Below, piece by piece: positions 18,494-27,628 of a stretch of 64,000 nt of DNA. Within the stretch, counting starts at the first letter, position 1; the number at the start of each line of letters is the position of its first letter. Position numbers and translations under genes: made by a program. The stretch lies in contig CALBPV010000005.1 of assembly GCA_937899265.1 (NCBI GenBank), forward strand, positions 30,349-94,348, read 5' to 3'. Under the pieces are notes generated by a model, which was not told the origin of the DNA, did no database searches, and saw only the letters and a program-made list of their open reading frames with translations. This stretch comes from an uncultured Bacteroidales bacterium (GTDB taxonomy: Bacteria > Bacteroidota > Bacteroidia > Bacteroidales > UBA3663).

Positions 18494-19741
18494 ATGCGTT
18501 ACATCCTCTCCCCCTCGGTTTTGGCCACAGACTTCGCTGTGAGTCTCCCTGCTTCGAAAAGCATCAGCAACCGCGCCCTCATCCTTCGGGCATTGTCCGG
18601 CAGTCCGGCTATCGGGCATCTCTCCGACAGCGACGACACGGCGGTACTGATACGTGCACTGCACGGCGACTTGCGGGGAACGATTGACATCGGTGCTGCC
18701 GGCACCTCAATGCGATTTCTGACGGCCTATTTGGCTTCCTTTCCGGGAGCCGACGTCACATTGACGGGGTCGGAACGCATGCTACAGCGTCCCATCGGCA
18801 TCCTGGTCGATTCGCTTCGCAGGCTCGGAGCCGATATCGCATACCTCGGCGCTGAAGGATTTCCTCCGCTTCGCATTCGCGGAAAACGCCTTCGGGGAGG
18901 CAGCCAGACTATGGCCGGCAATGTTTCGTCACAGTTCATCTCGGCCCTGCTGATGGTAGCTCCAACGTTTGAAGAGGGGTTGGAACTTCACCTCTCGGGC
19001 AAAGTGACCTCCATACCCTACATTGAGATGACGCTCTCCATGATGAGTAGTTTCGGGGTGGAATCCCGTTGGGACCGCGCATCGCAAGTCATCGTCATTC
19101 CCTCCGAAGCTGAATACAAAGCCTTGGAGCAAAGTTATGCAGTGGAATCCGATTGGAGCGGAGCGTCCTACTGGTACGAGATAGCGGCTCTCTCGGGCAG
19201 GACCGTCCAGCTTCTCAATCTCCCGGAAAAGAGTTTGCAAGGCGATGCCCGCATCCGCGACTATTTCCACGACCTTGGAGTGGTCACCGACTTCAGCGAC
19301 AACGATGCCCGGTTGCGTCCGGATCCTGCACTCCGCAGAGAGAGCCTCTCGCTCGACCTCGCCTCCCAGCCGGACATGGCCCAAACCTTTGTGGCGACCT
19401 GCTGTGCGTTGGGCATTCGGTTCAACATCACAGGTCTCCATACCCTCCGTATCAAAGAGACCGACCGCATAGCAGCTCTTGAGACCGAGCTCCGCAAATT
19501 GGGCTACGTTGTCACCGACCGCGACAACGACATCATGAGCTGGGACGGCACACGCTGTCAACCGATGAAGCAACCGGTCATCGACACCTACAAAGACCAC
19601 CGCATGGCCTTGGCGCTTGCCCCGTTGTGTCTGTGTTCAGCACAGCCGCTCGCCATTAACAATCCGGCAGTTGTCACCAAATCCTATCCCGAATACTGGA
19701 ATCATCTCCGGGCTTTCGGCATTAACATCCGTCAAGAATGA
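18494..19741 (+). CDS. aroA: 3-phosphoshikimate 1-carboxyvinyltransferase (EPSP synthase)
   Basis: The 415-residue enzyme joins shikimate-3-phosphate and PEP in the chorismate pathway. Conserved signatures are LPASKSISNRALIL (residues 18-31), IDIGAAGTSMRFLTAYLA, and LRIKETDRIAALETEL near the C-terminus, followed by DHRMALALAPL. The central part is compact compared with the usual 427-450 residues. The stop overlaps the next start (ATGA at 19738-19741). Confidence 0.96.
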   Translation: MRYILSPSVLATDFAVSLPASKSISNRALILRALSGSPAIGHLSDSDDTAVLIRALHGDLRGTIDIGAAGTSMRFLTAYLASFPGADVTLTGSERMLQRPIGILVDSLRRLGADIAYLGAEGFPPLRIRGKRLRGGSQTMAGNVSSQFISALLMVAPTFEEGLELHLSGKVTSIPYIEMTLSMMSSFGVESRWDRASQVIVIPSEAEYKALEQSYAVESDWSGASYWYEIAALSGRTVQLLNLPEKSLQGDARIRDYFHDLGVVTDFSDNDARLRPDPALRRESLSLDLASQPDMAQTFVATCCALGIRFNITGLHTLRIKETDRIAALETELRKLGYVVTDRDNDIMSWDGTRCQPMKQPVIDTYKDHRMALALAPLCLCSAQPLAINNPAVVTKSYPEYWNHLRAFGINIRQE

Positions 19742-20235
19742 ACGCATTTATACAAGGTCTGATTATTTTGGTGGGTGCCCTCGTCCTGTTGGGCGCTGTG
19801 GTGGGCATCACGGCCCTCTTTGGACACAAACGGTTCAAGCGCCGCGAAGCCAAAGGCATATTGGAGCCCGGCGAAACATCGCCTCTCGACACGGTAAACG
19901 TCCCCGTGGAATGTTGCGGACAACACGCGACCTGCGAACGCGACTCTCTGCTGGCAGCCGTGTCGAAAGAAATCATTTACTACAGCGATGAGGAGTTGGA
20001 CACCTATCAAGGCATTCCCTCCGACAAATATACTGACGAGCAGGCCGAAGAATTTGCCGACATCTTCTACGAACTGCGTGAGATTGAGGTTGCCGGTTGG
20101 GTCAGAAGTCTCCAACTGCGAGGCATCGAAATCCCCGACCAAATCAAGGACGAAGTTCTTTTGGTGGTTCGCGAACGACGTTTCGAGCCCGTCAGCAACG
20201 GTGTAGATCACTCCAACGACAAAGTCGCTTCCTGA
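19738..20235 (+). CDS. Small membrane-anchored protein with paired cysteines
   Basis: The 165-residue protein has one N-terminal transmembrane helix (about residues 6-28) followed by a basic KRFKRREAKG stretch, so the rest is probably cytoplasmic. A cysteine cluster VECCGQHATCE is at about residues 57-67, and a mostly helical acidic C-terminal domain follows (SDEELDTYQGIPSDKYTDEQAEEFADIFYELRE). I do not recognise the family. The cysteines could bind a metal, which would fit the following metal-type ABC permease, but this is only inference. The start overlaps the aroA stop and the next gene begins 22 bp downstream. Confidence 0.75.
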   Translation: MNAFIQGLIILVGALVLLGAVVGITALFGHKRFKRREAKGILEPGETSPLDTVNVPVECCGQHATCERDSLLAAVSKEIIYYSDEELDTYQGIPSDKYTDEQAEEFADIFYELREIEVAGWVRSLQLRGIEIPDQIKDEVLLVVRERRFEPVSNGVDHSNDKVAS

Positions 20236-20257
20236 AAATCTTGTTTTTCCCGCAAAA

Positions 20258-23200
20258 ATGTTGCTCGAATACCTTTTTTTCCGTCATGCGCTCCTCGGAG
20301 CATTGCTCGTCAGCTTGTGCTGCGGCATCATCGGCACCTACGTGGTGACGCGACGCCGTGTGTTCATTGCCGGCGGCATCACTCATGCTTCTTTGGGCGG
20401 TCTCGGCTTGGGCATCTTTGCGGGACTCAATCCGACATGGGTGGCTGTTGTCTTTGCCATTGTGGCGGCATGGGCGGTACAGTGGCTTTCGTCGCGCCGC
20501 AACATACGCGAGGATTCGGCCATTGCCGTATGCTGGTCGTTTGGCATGGCGCTGGGCATCATTTTCATATTCCTGACACCGGGGTATGCACCTTCGCTCA
20601 CGGAATACCTTTTCGGCAACATCCTGACCATCACTGCGGGTGACCTGTGGACAATGGGCATTTTTACGGCCGTACTGCTGGCTTTCCAAATCATCTGCCA
20701 ACGCGCCATTCTCTATGTGGCCTTCGATGCGTCTTTTGCGCGTATCCAACGGTTCCGTTCGGGATTGGTTGATTATACGATGACTGCACTCACCGCCGTG
20801 GCCATCGTGCTTTCCATCCGCATGATTGGCATCGTGCTTTTGCTGTCGGTGCTCACGCTGCCCCAAATGATGGCATCTCTTTTCTGCAACGAATACCGCC
20901 GTCTTGTGATTCTTTCGAGTTTACTCTGTTTTGCAGGATGCGTCGGCGGTCTTTTGGTCTCTGTGGCGCTGAACGTTCCCGCAGGAGCCTGTATCGTTGC
21001 CCTCATGGTAGTTGTCTATTTTGTAATGCGCGGAGTGCTGCATCTTGTGCGCCGTCGCAGCAGTGCCGCTGTGATTGTCATCATGGTGCTTTCGGCCCTG
21101 ACGCTTTCCGGCTGCAAGTCCAACACGGCCCTCAATCGCGGCATGCGCGCTTTCACCACGAAATTCAATCCCTATTTCAACGGCGAAGAAGCCTATAAGA
21201 AAGGACTGATTACGATGGAATCCCGGCAAGATGACGAATATTCCGAACGCATCTTCCTCCATCCCGTCCACAAATATGTGGGACAGGAGCCGGGCTCTGA
21301 CGCCAACTTCCAGCGTGCTGTCGAGAAATGCAAGATTTGCGTCCAGACCAAGAGCATGAATACTCCGCCCAAATCACGTCCGGACAATCCGTCGAAGGAA
21401 TACCGAGAATGGTTGAAACATTCGGAGTTCAATCCCTTCCTCCACAATGCCTGGTTCCTGAGCGGGAAGGCTCAGTTCATGATGGGCAACTTCGATGCGG
21501 CCGAGGCCACTTTCCGCTATACAGCGCGCAAGTTCTATTGGAAGGAACTTCTTTTGCAGGAGTGCCACATTTGGCTGGCCCGCTGTGCCGTGATGAAAAA
21601 AGACTACTATCAGGCCGAGGCGGAACTCGAACAGGTCATTCCTGCCAAGAACTACAGTTCACAAAACTCGCTTGGACAGAATGCAGTCTATAAAAACCTC
21701 CCTGCGAGAGTACAGAACGAGTTTTCTCTCGTCAAAGCCGAGATGTTGCTCCTGCAGCCTGGCAACGAAGCGGCTGTGCTCGACTACCTGACCAAGGGAC
21801 GGAAAGCCTTCCTGAGCAAGGATCAGCGTGTGAGGACACGGTTCTTCATGGCCCAGCTCCATGAAGAATTGTCCCATAGCGCAGCATCTTCTGCCGAACG
21901 GGAGGTTCATCGGAAACAGGCTTACAAGTTGTACAGGAACATCACCCACAGCGCCAGCAATTACAAGACGCAATTCAATGCCCGCATTGCAGCCACCCGC
22001 GTAATGCCGACCGACAATCTCGACAAGGTGGAGAAAAAACTGCGTCACCTCTCCTGGCAAGCCCGCAATAAAGAGTACCTCGACCAGATTTGCTATGCCC
22101 TCGGCAACGTCGAACTGGCCCGCAAGGACACGGCCAAAGCCGTCGAATGGTACGAACGTGCCGTAGAGAAGAGCACCCGCAACGGTCTCGACAAAGCCGT
22201 GGCAGCCCTGCGTTTGGGAGAACTGACTTTCGAACAGGCCGACTATGTGCGGGCACAAAAGGGTTATTCTGCCGCCATGGGCATCATCAAAGACACCTAT
22301 CCGGGATACGATTCCATCCGGCATATCTCCCAAGTGCTCGATGCTTTGCAGACGCATGCCGAATCAGTCCACCTTCAGGACAGCCTGCTCACGTTGGCGG
22401 CTCTGCCCGAAGATTCGCTCAACGAAGCCATCGACCGCATCATCAAAGAATTGACACGTCAGGAGAAGGAAGCCGAGGATGCTCAGAAAATGCAGGCCTA
22501 CAACGACAAACAATCCTCCCGTGTGGATCCCCTTGCCCAAGTTGCGCCCAACATTCCGCAAGTCGGGACACAGGACAAATCGTGGTATTTCTACAATCCG
22601 TCGGTCATCACGCGCGGCAAACAGGAGTTCCAGCGTCGTTGGGGTGCCCGCAAGCCTGAGGACGATTGGAGACGCAAGGACAAAACGGCCAGCCTATTGG
22701 CTGCTGCCGAGGAAATGCAGGACACCATTGTGGAAACTGCCGACAACATTTCTCCTGAAATCCCGGCAGACACACCTTCCGACATTTCGTCAGGGGACAT
22801 TGCTCCCGCCGAAACGGCAGAAGCGGCTCCCGTCGATTCGGTCTTCCTCGAGAAGGCTCAGGATCCCCACAACCGCGAATACTATCTCGCACAGCTGCCC
22901 TTCACGCCCGAACAGAAAGATGCCTGCCACGCCATCATCGAAGAAGGTCTCTATAACGAAGGCGTCATCATCAACGAACAGTTGGAGAACTTCCCGCTGG
23001 CCATCAAAACATTCACCGAGGTCGAGAACCGCTATCCCGAATCGGCCCGCCGCCTCGACATGTGGTATGCCATCTATCTGATGTACATGCGCATGAATCA
23101 GCCCGAGAAGGCCGAAATCTACCGTCAGAAGCTGATGGAAGGCTTCCCCGAGGCAGCCTACACCAAAGCTGTGGCCGACCCGAACTACATCCAGAACCTC

Positions 23201-24133
23201 CGGGCAATGGCTGCCGGACAGGATTCGCTTTACATACGGACTTACGAAGACTACCTTGCCGGACATTCTCGGCAGGTGCACGAGGCATATTTCTGGGTAC
23301 ACGACAACTGGCCGCTCTCGAAGCTAATGCCCAAATTCATCTTCCTCCACGCTCTCTCCTATATACAGGAAGGTGACGTAAAGAGTTTCCAGGAAGCCCT
23401 CGAACAACTCACGGCCACTTATCCCGAGAGTGATGTTTCTCCGTTGGCCGGCATGATGGTCAAAGGCATCCACGAAGGACGCAACGTACAGACCGGTTCC
23501 ACCAACAGAGGCATGATGTGGGGCAGTTCACTCCATCGCGAGGGGGACAGCATTGCCGTAGATTCCTCCATGATGTTTGTCAACGACCTCAAGGCTCCCT
23601 TTGTCCTGCTTTTGGCCTATCCTACCGACTCGCTCAATCAGAACGACCTGCTCTTCGAAATTGCCAAATTCAACTTCGAGAGCTTCCTCGTGAAAGACTT
23701 CGACCTCGAAATCATAAATACGGGCGGCGGTCTCAGCGTGTTGGTCATCAGCCAGTTCGCCGACATCAACGAGCTCCTCGACTACCACAACAAGATGGAT
23801 GTTTCCGAGACGCTCTGGTTGCCCGACAACATTACAATGATTGATATCTCGGTGCCCAACTTCCGTGCCCTCCTCGCCGGACGCACCTTCGAAGAATACT
23901 TCCAATGGGTAGAGAAGACATACGGTGGCGGAGAAGAAGGAGATTCCGAGAAATCAGACAACTCTGACAATTCCGAGAAATCAGACAATTCCGACAATTC
24001 CGACAATTCCGAGAAATCAGACAACTCCGACAACTCTGACAACTCCGACAATTCCGACAATTCCGACAACTCCGACAACTCCGAGAAATCAGACAATTCT
24101 GACAACTCCGACAACTCCGACAACTCCTTTTAA
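20258..24133 (+). CDS. ABC-3 metal permease fused to PorW/SprE-like TPR lipoprotein
   Basis: One continuous 1291-codon frame contains two unrelated parts. Residues 1-265 are a complete ABC-3 (ZnuB/MntB-like) permease with 7-8 hydrophobic segments and the motifs GTYVVTRRRVFIAGGITHASLGG and IRMIGIVLLLSVLTLPQMMA. Residues 257-286 then form a lipoprotein signal (basic RRR, hydrophobic core, lipobox LSGC with Cys286). The remaining thousand residues are TPR-like and resemble PorW/SprE, a lipoprotein needed for type IX secretion and gliding. The last 65 residues are S-D-N/S-E-K repeats. An ATG at 21026 would give the TPR lipoprotein a normal start, so either two overlapping in-frame genes or a real fusion is possible. 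porX follows 16 bp later, supporting the secretion role. Confidence 0.75.
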   Translation: MLLEYLFFRHALLGALLVSLCCGIIGTYVVTRRRVFIAGGITHASLGGLGLGIFAGLNPTWVAVVFAIVAAWAVQWLSSRRNIREDSAIAVCWSFGMALGIIFIFLTPGYAPSLTEYLFGNILTITAGDLWTMGIFTAVLLAFQIICQRAILYVAFDASFARIQRFRSGLVDYTMTALTAVAIVLSIRMIGIVLLLSVLTLPQMMASLFCNEYRRLVILSSLLCFAGCVGGLLVSVALNVPAGACIVALMVVVYFVMRGVLHLVRRRSSAAVIVIMVLSALTLSGCKSNTALNRGMRAFTTKFNPYFNGEEAYKKGLITMESRQDDEYSERIFLHPVHKYVGQEPGSDANFQRAVEKCKICVQTKSMNTPPKSRPDNPSKEYREWLKHSEFNPFLHNAWFLSGKAQFMMGNFDAAEATFRYTARKFYWKELLLQECHIWLARCAVMKKDYYQAEAELEQVIPAKNYSSQNSLGQNAVYKNLPARVQNEFSLVKAEMLLLQPGNEAAVLDYLTKGRKAFLSKDQRVRTRFFMAQLHEELSHSAASSAEREVHRKQAYKLYRNITHSASNYKTQFNARIAATRVMPTDNLDKVEKKLRHLSWQARNKEYLDQICYALGNVELARKDTAKAVEWYERAVEKSTRNGLDKAVAALRLGELTFEQADYVRAQKGYSAAMGIIKDTYPGYDSIRHISQVLDALQTHAESVHLQDSLLTLAALPEDSLNEAIDRIIKELTRQEKEAEDAQKMQAYNDKQSSRVDPLAQVAPNIPQVGTQDKSWYFYNPSVITRGKQEFQRRWGARKPEDDWRRKDKTASLLAAAEEMQDTIVETADNISPEIPADTPSDISSGDIAPAETAEAAPVDSVFLEKAQDPHNREYYLAQLPFTPEQKDACHAIIEEGLYNEGVIINEQLENFPLAIKTFTEVENRYPESARRLDMWYAIYLMYMRMNQPEKAEIYRQKLMEGFPEAAYTKAVADPNYIQNLRAMAAGQDSLYIRTYEDYLAGHSRQVHEAYFWVHDNWPLSKLMPKFIFLHALSYIQEGDVKSFQEALEQLTATYPESDVSPLAGMMVKGIHEGRNVQTGSTNRGMMWGSSLHREGDSIAVDSSMMFVNDLKAPFVLLLAYPTDSLNQNDLLFEIAKFNFESFLVKDFDLEIINTGGGLSVLVISQFADINELLDYHNKMDVSETLWLPDNITMIDISVPNFRALLAGRTFEEYFQWVEKTYGGGEEGDSEKSDNSDNSEKSDNSDNSDNSEKSDNSDNSDNSDNSDNSDNSDNSEKSDNSDNSDNSDNSF
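21026..21115 (+). other. Internal start and lipoprotein signal of the PorW-like part
   Basis: The in-frame ATG at 21026 (codon 257 of the long frame) begins MRGVLHLVRRR, then a hydrophobic core and LTLSGC, with the cysteine codon at 21113-21115. Read from this ATG the signal peptide is 29 residues, a normal lipoprotein length. The downstream product (21026-24133) would be 1035 residues. Confidence 0.6.
23938..24130 (+). repeat. 9-bp coding repeat encoding (S-D-N)n with S-E-K variants
   Basis: Units of the type TCCGACAAC/TCTGACAAT, with interspersed TCCGAGAAATCA, are repeated about 20 times. They encode the hydrophilic acidic C-terminus of the PorW-like protein. Silent C/T variation between units shows the array is not newly amplified as a whole. 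Confidence 0.9.
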
Positions 24134-24149
24134 ATAATACACGCGCGAT

Positions 24150-25703
24150 ATGAGCAATCCCAAGATACTGTGGGCCGACGATGAAATCGACCTCTTGAAA
24201 CCCCACATCCTCTTCCTTTCCAACAAAGGATACGACATAACCCCCGTAACCAACGGTCAGGATGCCATTGATCAAGTCAAGTCCGAAACCTTCGACTTGG
24301 TCTTCCTCGACGAGAACATGCCCGGCCTCACGGGCCTCGAGGCCTTGACGCGCATCAAGGAACTCGACCCCTCACTCCCCGTCATCATGGTGACCAAGAG
24401 CGAGGAGGAAGACATCATGGAGCAGGCCATCGGCAGCAAGATAGCCGACTACCTCATCAAGCCCGTCCTACCCACCCAAATGCTGATGTCCATCAAGAAG
24501 AATCTGCACGCCCGCGAAATCACGCAGCAGCAGAACACTTCCGGCTACCAGCAGGAATTCGGCAAGCTGTCGATGCAAATCAATATGGCCCAGACCTTCG
24601 ACGAGTGGGTCGAGATATATAAACGTCTCGTCTGGTGGGAGATAGAACTCTCGGCCAGCGATGCGAGCCTCGACAGCATGCTCCTGATGCAGAAAGAGGA
24701 AGCCAATGCGGCCTTTGCCAAGTTCGTACGCCGCAACTACGAGACCTGGATCAAGAGCAGCTATCCCGACCGCCCGCTCATGAGTCCCGACCTTTTCAAG
24801 ACCCACATCTTTCCCGCCCTCGATGCCGGTGAGAAAGTTTTCCTCGTCGTCATCGACAATTTCCGTCTGGACCAGTGGCGCATACTCCAGCCCCTGCTGT
24901 CCGAATGGTTCACCGCCAAGGAGGAGGTCTATAGTGCCATCCTCCCCACAGCAACGCAATACGCGCGCAATGCCATCTTCTCGGGCCTCCTGCCCGACAA
25001 GATTGCCAAGATGTTTCCCGACCTCTGGGTCGATGAGGACGAAGAGGAAGGCAAGAACCTCAACGAAGCGCCCCTCATTCAGACACAGCTTGACCGATAT
25101 CGCAAGCACTATGACTTCTCTTACAACAAAGTGAACGAAAACAGCTACGGCGAACGTCTCGTGGGAAAACTCAAAGACCTCTCCCACAACGACCTCAACG
25201 TCATAGTACTCAATTTCATCGACATGTTGAGCCATGCCCGCACAGAGTCCAAAACCGTACGCGAATTGGCTTCCGACGAGGCTGCCTATCGCGCTCTTAC
25301 CAAGACCTGGCTCGAACACAGCGCCACACTCGACCTCTTCCGCCGCATAGCGGAAATGGGCTACAAAGTGGTGCTCACAACCGACCACGGCACCGTGCGC
25401 GTCGAGAATCCCATCCGCGTTGTGGGTGACAAGAATGTCAATACCAACCTGCGCTACAAGTTGGGCAAGAATCTCAACTATCCGGCCAAACAGGTCTATG
25501 AAATCAAGAAACCCGAGGAGTTCGGTCTGCCCCGCCTTGACCTCTCCACGGCTTACATCTTCGCCACCGGCAAAGACTTTTTCGCCTACCCCAACAACTA
25601 CAACGTCTATGTGCCCTATTATCGCGGCACCTTCCAGCACGGAGGCATCTCTATGGAAGAAATGCTCATCCCCCTCATCACGCTGGAACCCAAGAAAAGA
25701 TAA
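24150..25703 (+). CDS. porX: PorX, response regulator with PglZ domain (type IX secretion)
   Basis: The 517-residue protein has a receiver domain at residues 1-120 (acidic pair D10/D11, phospho-acceptor D54 in FLDENMPG, the TKSEEE segment and K in YLIKPV). A linker helix follows, and then a PglZ/alkaline-phosphatase-fold domain: FLVVIDNFRLDQWR, FSGLLPDKIAKMFPDLWVDED, VVLTTDHGTVRVENP. This architecture and length match PorX of Porphyromonas gingivalis (about 518), which with PorY and SigP controls type IX secretion genes. No DNA-binding domain is visible. It is adjacent to a PorW/SprE-like gene. Confidence 0.93.
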   Translation: MSNPKILWADDEIDLLKPHILFLSNKGYDITPVTNGQDAIDQVKSETFDLVFLDENMPGLTGLEALTRIKELDPSLPVIMVTKSEEEDIMEQAIGSKIADYLIKPVLPTQMLMSIKKNLHAREITQQQNTSGYQQEFGKLSMQINMAQTFDEWVEIYKRLVWWEIELSASDASLDSMLLMQKEEANAAFAKFVRRNYETWIKSSYPDRPLMSPDLFKTHIFPALDAGEKVFLVVIDNFRLDQWRILQPLLSEWFTAKEEVYSAILPTATQYARNAIFSGLLPDKIAKMFPDLWVDEDEEEGKNLNEAPLIQTQLDRYRKHYDFSYNKVNENSYGERLVGKLKDLSHNDLNVIVLNFIDMLSHARTESKTVRELASDEAAYRALTKTWLEHSATLDLFRRIAEMGYKVVLTTDHGTVRVENPIRVVGDKNVNTNLRYKLGKNLNYPAKQVYEIKKPEEFGLPRLDLSTAYIFATGKDFFAYPNNYNVYVPYYRGTFQHGGISMEEMLIPLITLEPKKR

Positions 25704-25731
25704 GTAATCAGAATGAAAACAAGATAATACA

Positions 25732-26568
25732 ATGGACATCTTTCCTCACCGCAGATTTGCTGCAAAATTCGCCTCCCCCGTGGAGGACAAAGAACACATC
25801 CTCCAAATAGCCATCGACATGGCTATGGAGGCCGGTCGCATCCAACTTCGCAAATTCCGCTCCCGTCACCTCGAAATGGAGACCAAAAGTTCCATCCACG
25901 ATGTTGTGACCGAAGTCGATAAAGAATGTGAAGCCTTTCTCATCGCCCAGATTCACGAAGCCTATCCTACCCACTCGGTATTGGGCGAAGAAACGGGACT
26001 CCATCAGAAGGAGAGCGATTGGGAATGGGTGATTGACCCCCTCGACGGTACGAACAACTACAGCCAGGGGCTTCCCGTCTTCAGCGTCAGCATCGGCGTG
26101 AAGTACAAAGGCGAGACTCTGGTGGGCGTAGTCTATGCACCCTATCTCGACGAGCTCTTCACAGCCTCCAAGGACGGCGGTGCCGCCATGAACGGCCGCG
26201 CCATCCACGTGAGCCGCAAGACAAACTTCGGGGCTTGTGTGCTGGGCACCGGCTTCCCCTACGACAAAGGCTCAGTGACGAGTTACGACAACAACCTCGA
26301 CAACGTGTGTGCCCTTCTGCCCAAGCTCCGCGGCCTTCGCCGCATGGGTTCTGCGGCATACGACCTTTGCTGTGTGGCCGCAGGCATCCTCGATGGCTAT
26401 TGGGAGTTGGGACTTAAGCCCTGGGATTTATGCGCCGGAGCCCTCATCGTCGAGGAAGCCGGTGGCAAGATTGTTCCTTTCCGTCAAGACCGCCCCATCG
26501 CCATCGTCGCAGGCAACCAAGCCCTTGTCAACCGGATTCTCTCCTTGCTCGGCAAAGACAAAGCCTGA
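25732..26568 (+). CDS. Inositol monophosphatase-family protein
   Basis: The 278-residue metal-dependent phosphatase has the family motifs GEETG (about 84-88), WVIDPLDGTNNYSQG (about 97-111) and WDLCAGALIVEEAGG near residue 230. Members act on inositol-1-phosphate, 3'-phosphoadenosine 5'-phosphate or similar substrates, and the sequence does not decide between them; SuhB-like is the best guess. The stop TGA (26566-26568) is the first base triplet of a 7-copy TGAAACT array that fills the gap to trpS. Confidence 0.9.
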   Translation: MDIFPHRRFAAKFASPVEDKEHILQIAIDMAMEAGRIQLRKFRSRHLEMETKSSIHDVVTEVDKECEAFLIAQIHEAYPTHSVLGEETGLHQKESDWEWVIDPLDGTNNYSQGLPVFSVSIGVKYKGETLVGVVYAPYLDELFTASKDGGAAMNGRAIHVSRKTNFGACVLGTGFPYDKGSVTSYDNNLDNVCALLPKLRGLRRMGSAAYDLCCVAAGILDGYWELGLKPWDLCAGALIVEEAGGKIVPFRQDRPIAIVAGNQALVNRILSLLGKDKA

Positions 26569-26614
26569 AACTTGAAACTTGAAACTTGAAACTTGAAACT
26601 TGAAACTTGAAACT
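26566..26614 (+). repeat. Heptamer array (TGAAACT)x7 starting at the stop codon
   Basis: Seven perfect copies of TGAAACT begin exactly at the TGA stop of the upstream phosphatase gene and end 12 bp before the trpS ATG. Because 7 is not a multiple of 3, the array places TGA in all three frames. Confidence 0.95.
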
Positions 26615-26626
26615 TAATTGACTCCT

Positions 26627-27628
26627 ATGGATAACGAAAAGAAAATCGTCCTCTCGGGCATCCGCTCCACGGGACACCTCCATCTGGGCAACTACTACGG
26701 TGCCCTCCGCAATTTCGTCGAGATGCAGAACGACTATAAGTGTTTCTTCTTCATCGCCGACTACCACTCGCTCACCACACAGCCCGATCCCTCGCTCCTC
26801 AATCCTTCGGTACGTTCGATTCTGGCTGAATATCTCGCTGCCGGCCTCGATCCCGAGAAGGCCAACATCTACATCCAGAGCGATGTGCCCGAGACCTGTG
26901 AGTTCTACACTTTGCTGAATATGCACGCCTATGTGGGCGAACTTGAGAAAACCGTTTCTTTCAAGGACAAAGTGCGCAAGAACCCCAACAATGTCAACGC
27001 CGGCCTGCTCACCTATCCCGTCCTCATGGCTGCCGACATTCTCCAGCATCGCGCCGACTACGTTCCTGTGGGCAAGGACCAGATGCAGCACCTCGAGATG
27101 GCACGCAACTACGCCGTCCGCTTCAACCATTTCTACCACACCGACCTCCTCAAGGAGCCTCAGCCTTTCGCAACTTCGAGAGAACCCATCAAGGTGCCCG
27201 GTCTCGACGGCAGCGGCAAGATGGGCAAGAGTGAAGGCAACTGCATCTACATCAACGACGACGACAAGACCGTCATCAAGAAAGTCAAGAAGGCTGTCAC
27301 CGACATGACACCCACCGAGCAGAACTCTCCCATGTCCGACCCCATCAAGAATCTCTTCTACTTCCTTCAGCTCGTTTCCACTCAGGAAATCTACAATCAG
27401 TATCTTGCTGCCTGGAACGATTGTTCCATCCGCTACGGCGATCTCAAGATGCAGATTGCAACCGACATCCTCAAAGTGACAACGCCTATTCGCGAACGGT
27501 ATAACGAGATTTACACCGACAGCGACTACCTCAACCGCGTAGCAGCCAAGGGAGCCGAAGCAGCCCGAGAGAGCTGTCGCAAGACACTCGCTGCCATGCG
27601 CGAAATCATGGGCTTCAAACACTTCTGA
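26627..27628 (+). CDS. trpS: Tryptophanyl-tRNA synthetase
   Basis: The 333-residue class I synthetase charges tRNA-Trp. The HIGH-type motif is in STGHLHLGNYYG (residues 14-25) and the KMSKS motif appears as GKMGKSEGN (about residue 202). FFIADYHSLTT, PVLMAADILQHRADYVPVG and the C-terminal helical anticodon domain are present. The ATG at 26627 is preferred over an in-frame TTG at 26618. The stop TGA opens another heptamer array. Confidence 0.97.
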   Translation: MDNEKKIVLSGIRSTGHLHLGNYYGALRNFVEMQNDYKCFFFIADYHSLTTQPDPSLLNPSVRSILAEYLAAGLDPEKANIYIQSDVPETCEFYTLLNMHAYVGELEKTVSFKDKVRKNPNNVNAGLLTYPVLMAADILQHRADYVPVGKDQMQHLEMARNYAVRFNHFYHTDLLKEPQPFATSREPIKVPGLDGSGKMGKSEGNCIYINDDDKTVIKKVKKAVTDMTPTEQNSPMSDPIKNLFYFLQLVSTQEIYNQYLAAWNDCSIRYGDLKMQIATDILKVTTPIRERYNEIYTDSDYLNRVAAKGAEAARESCRKTLAAMREIMGFKHF

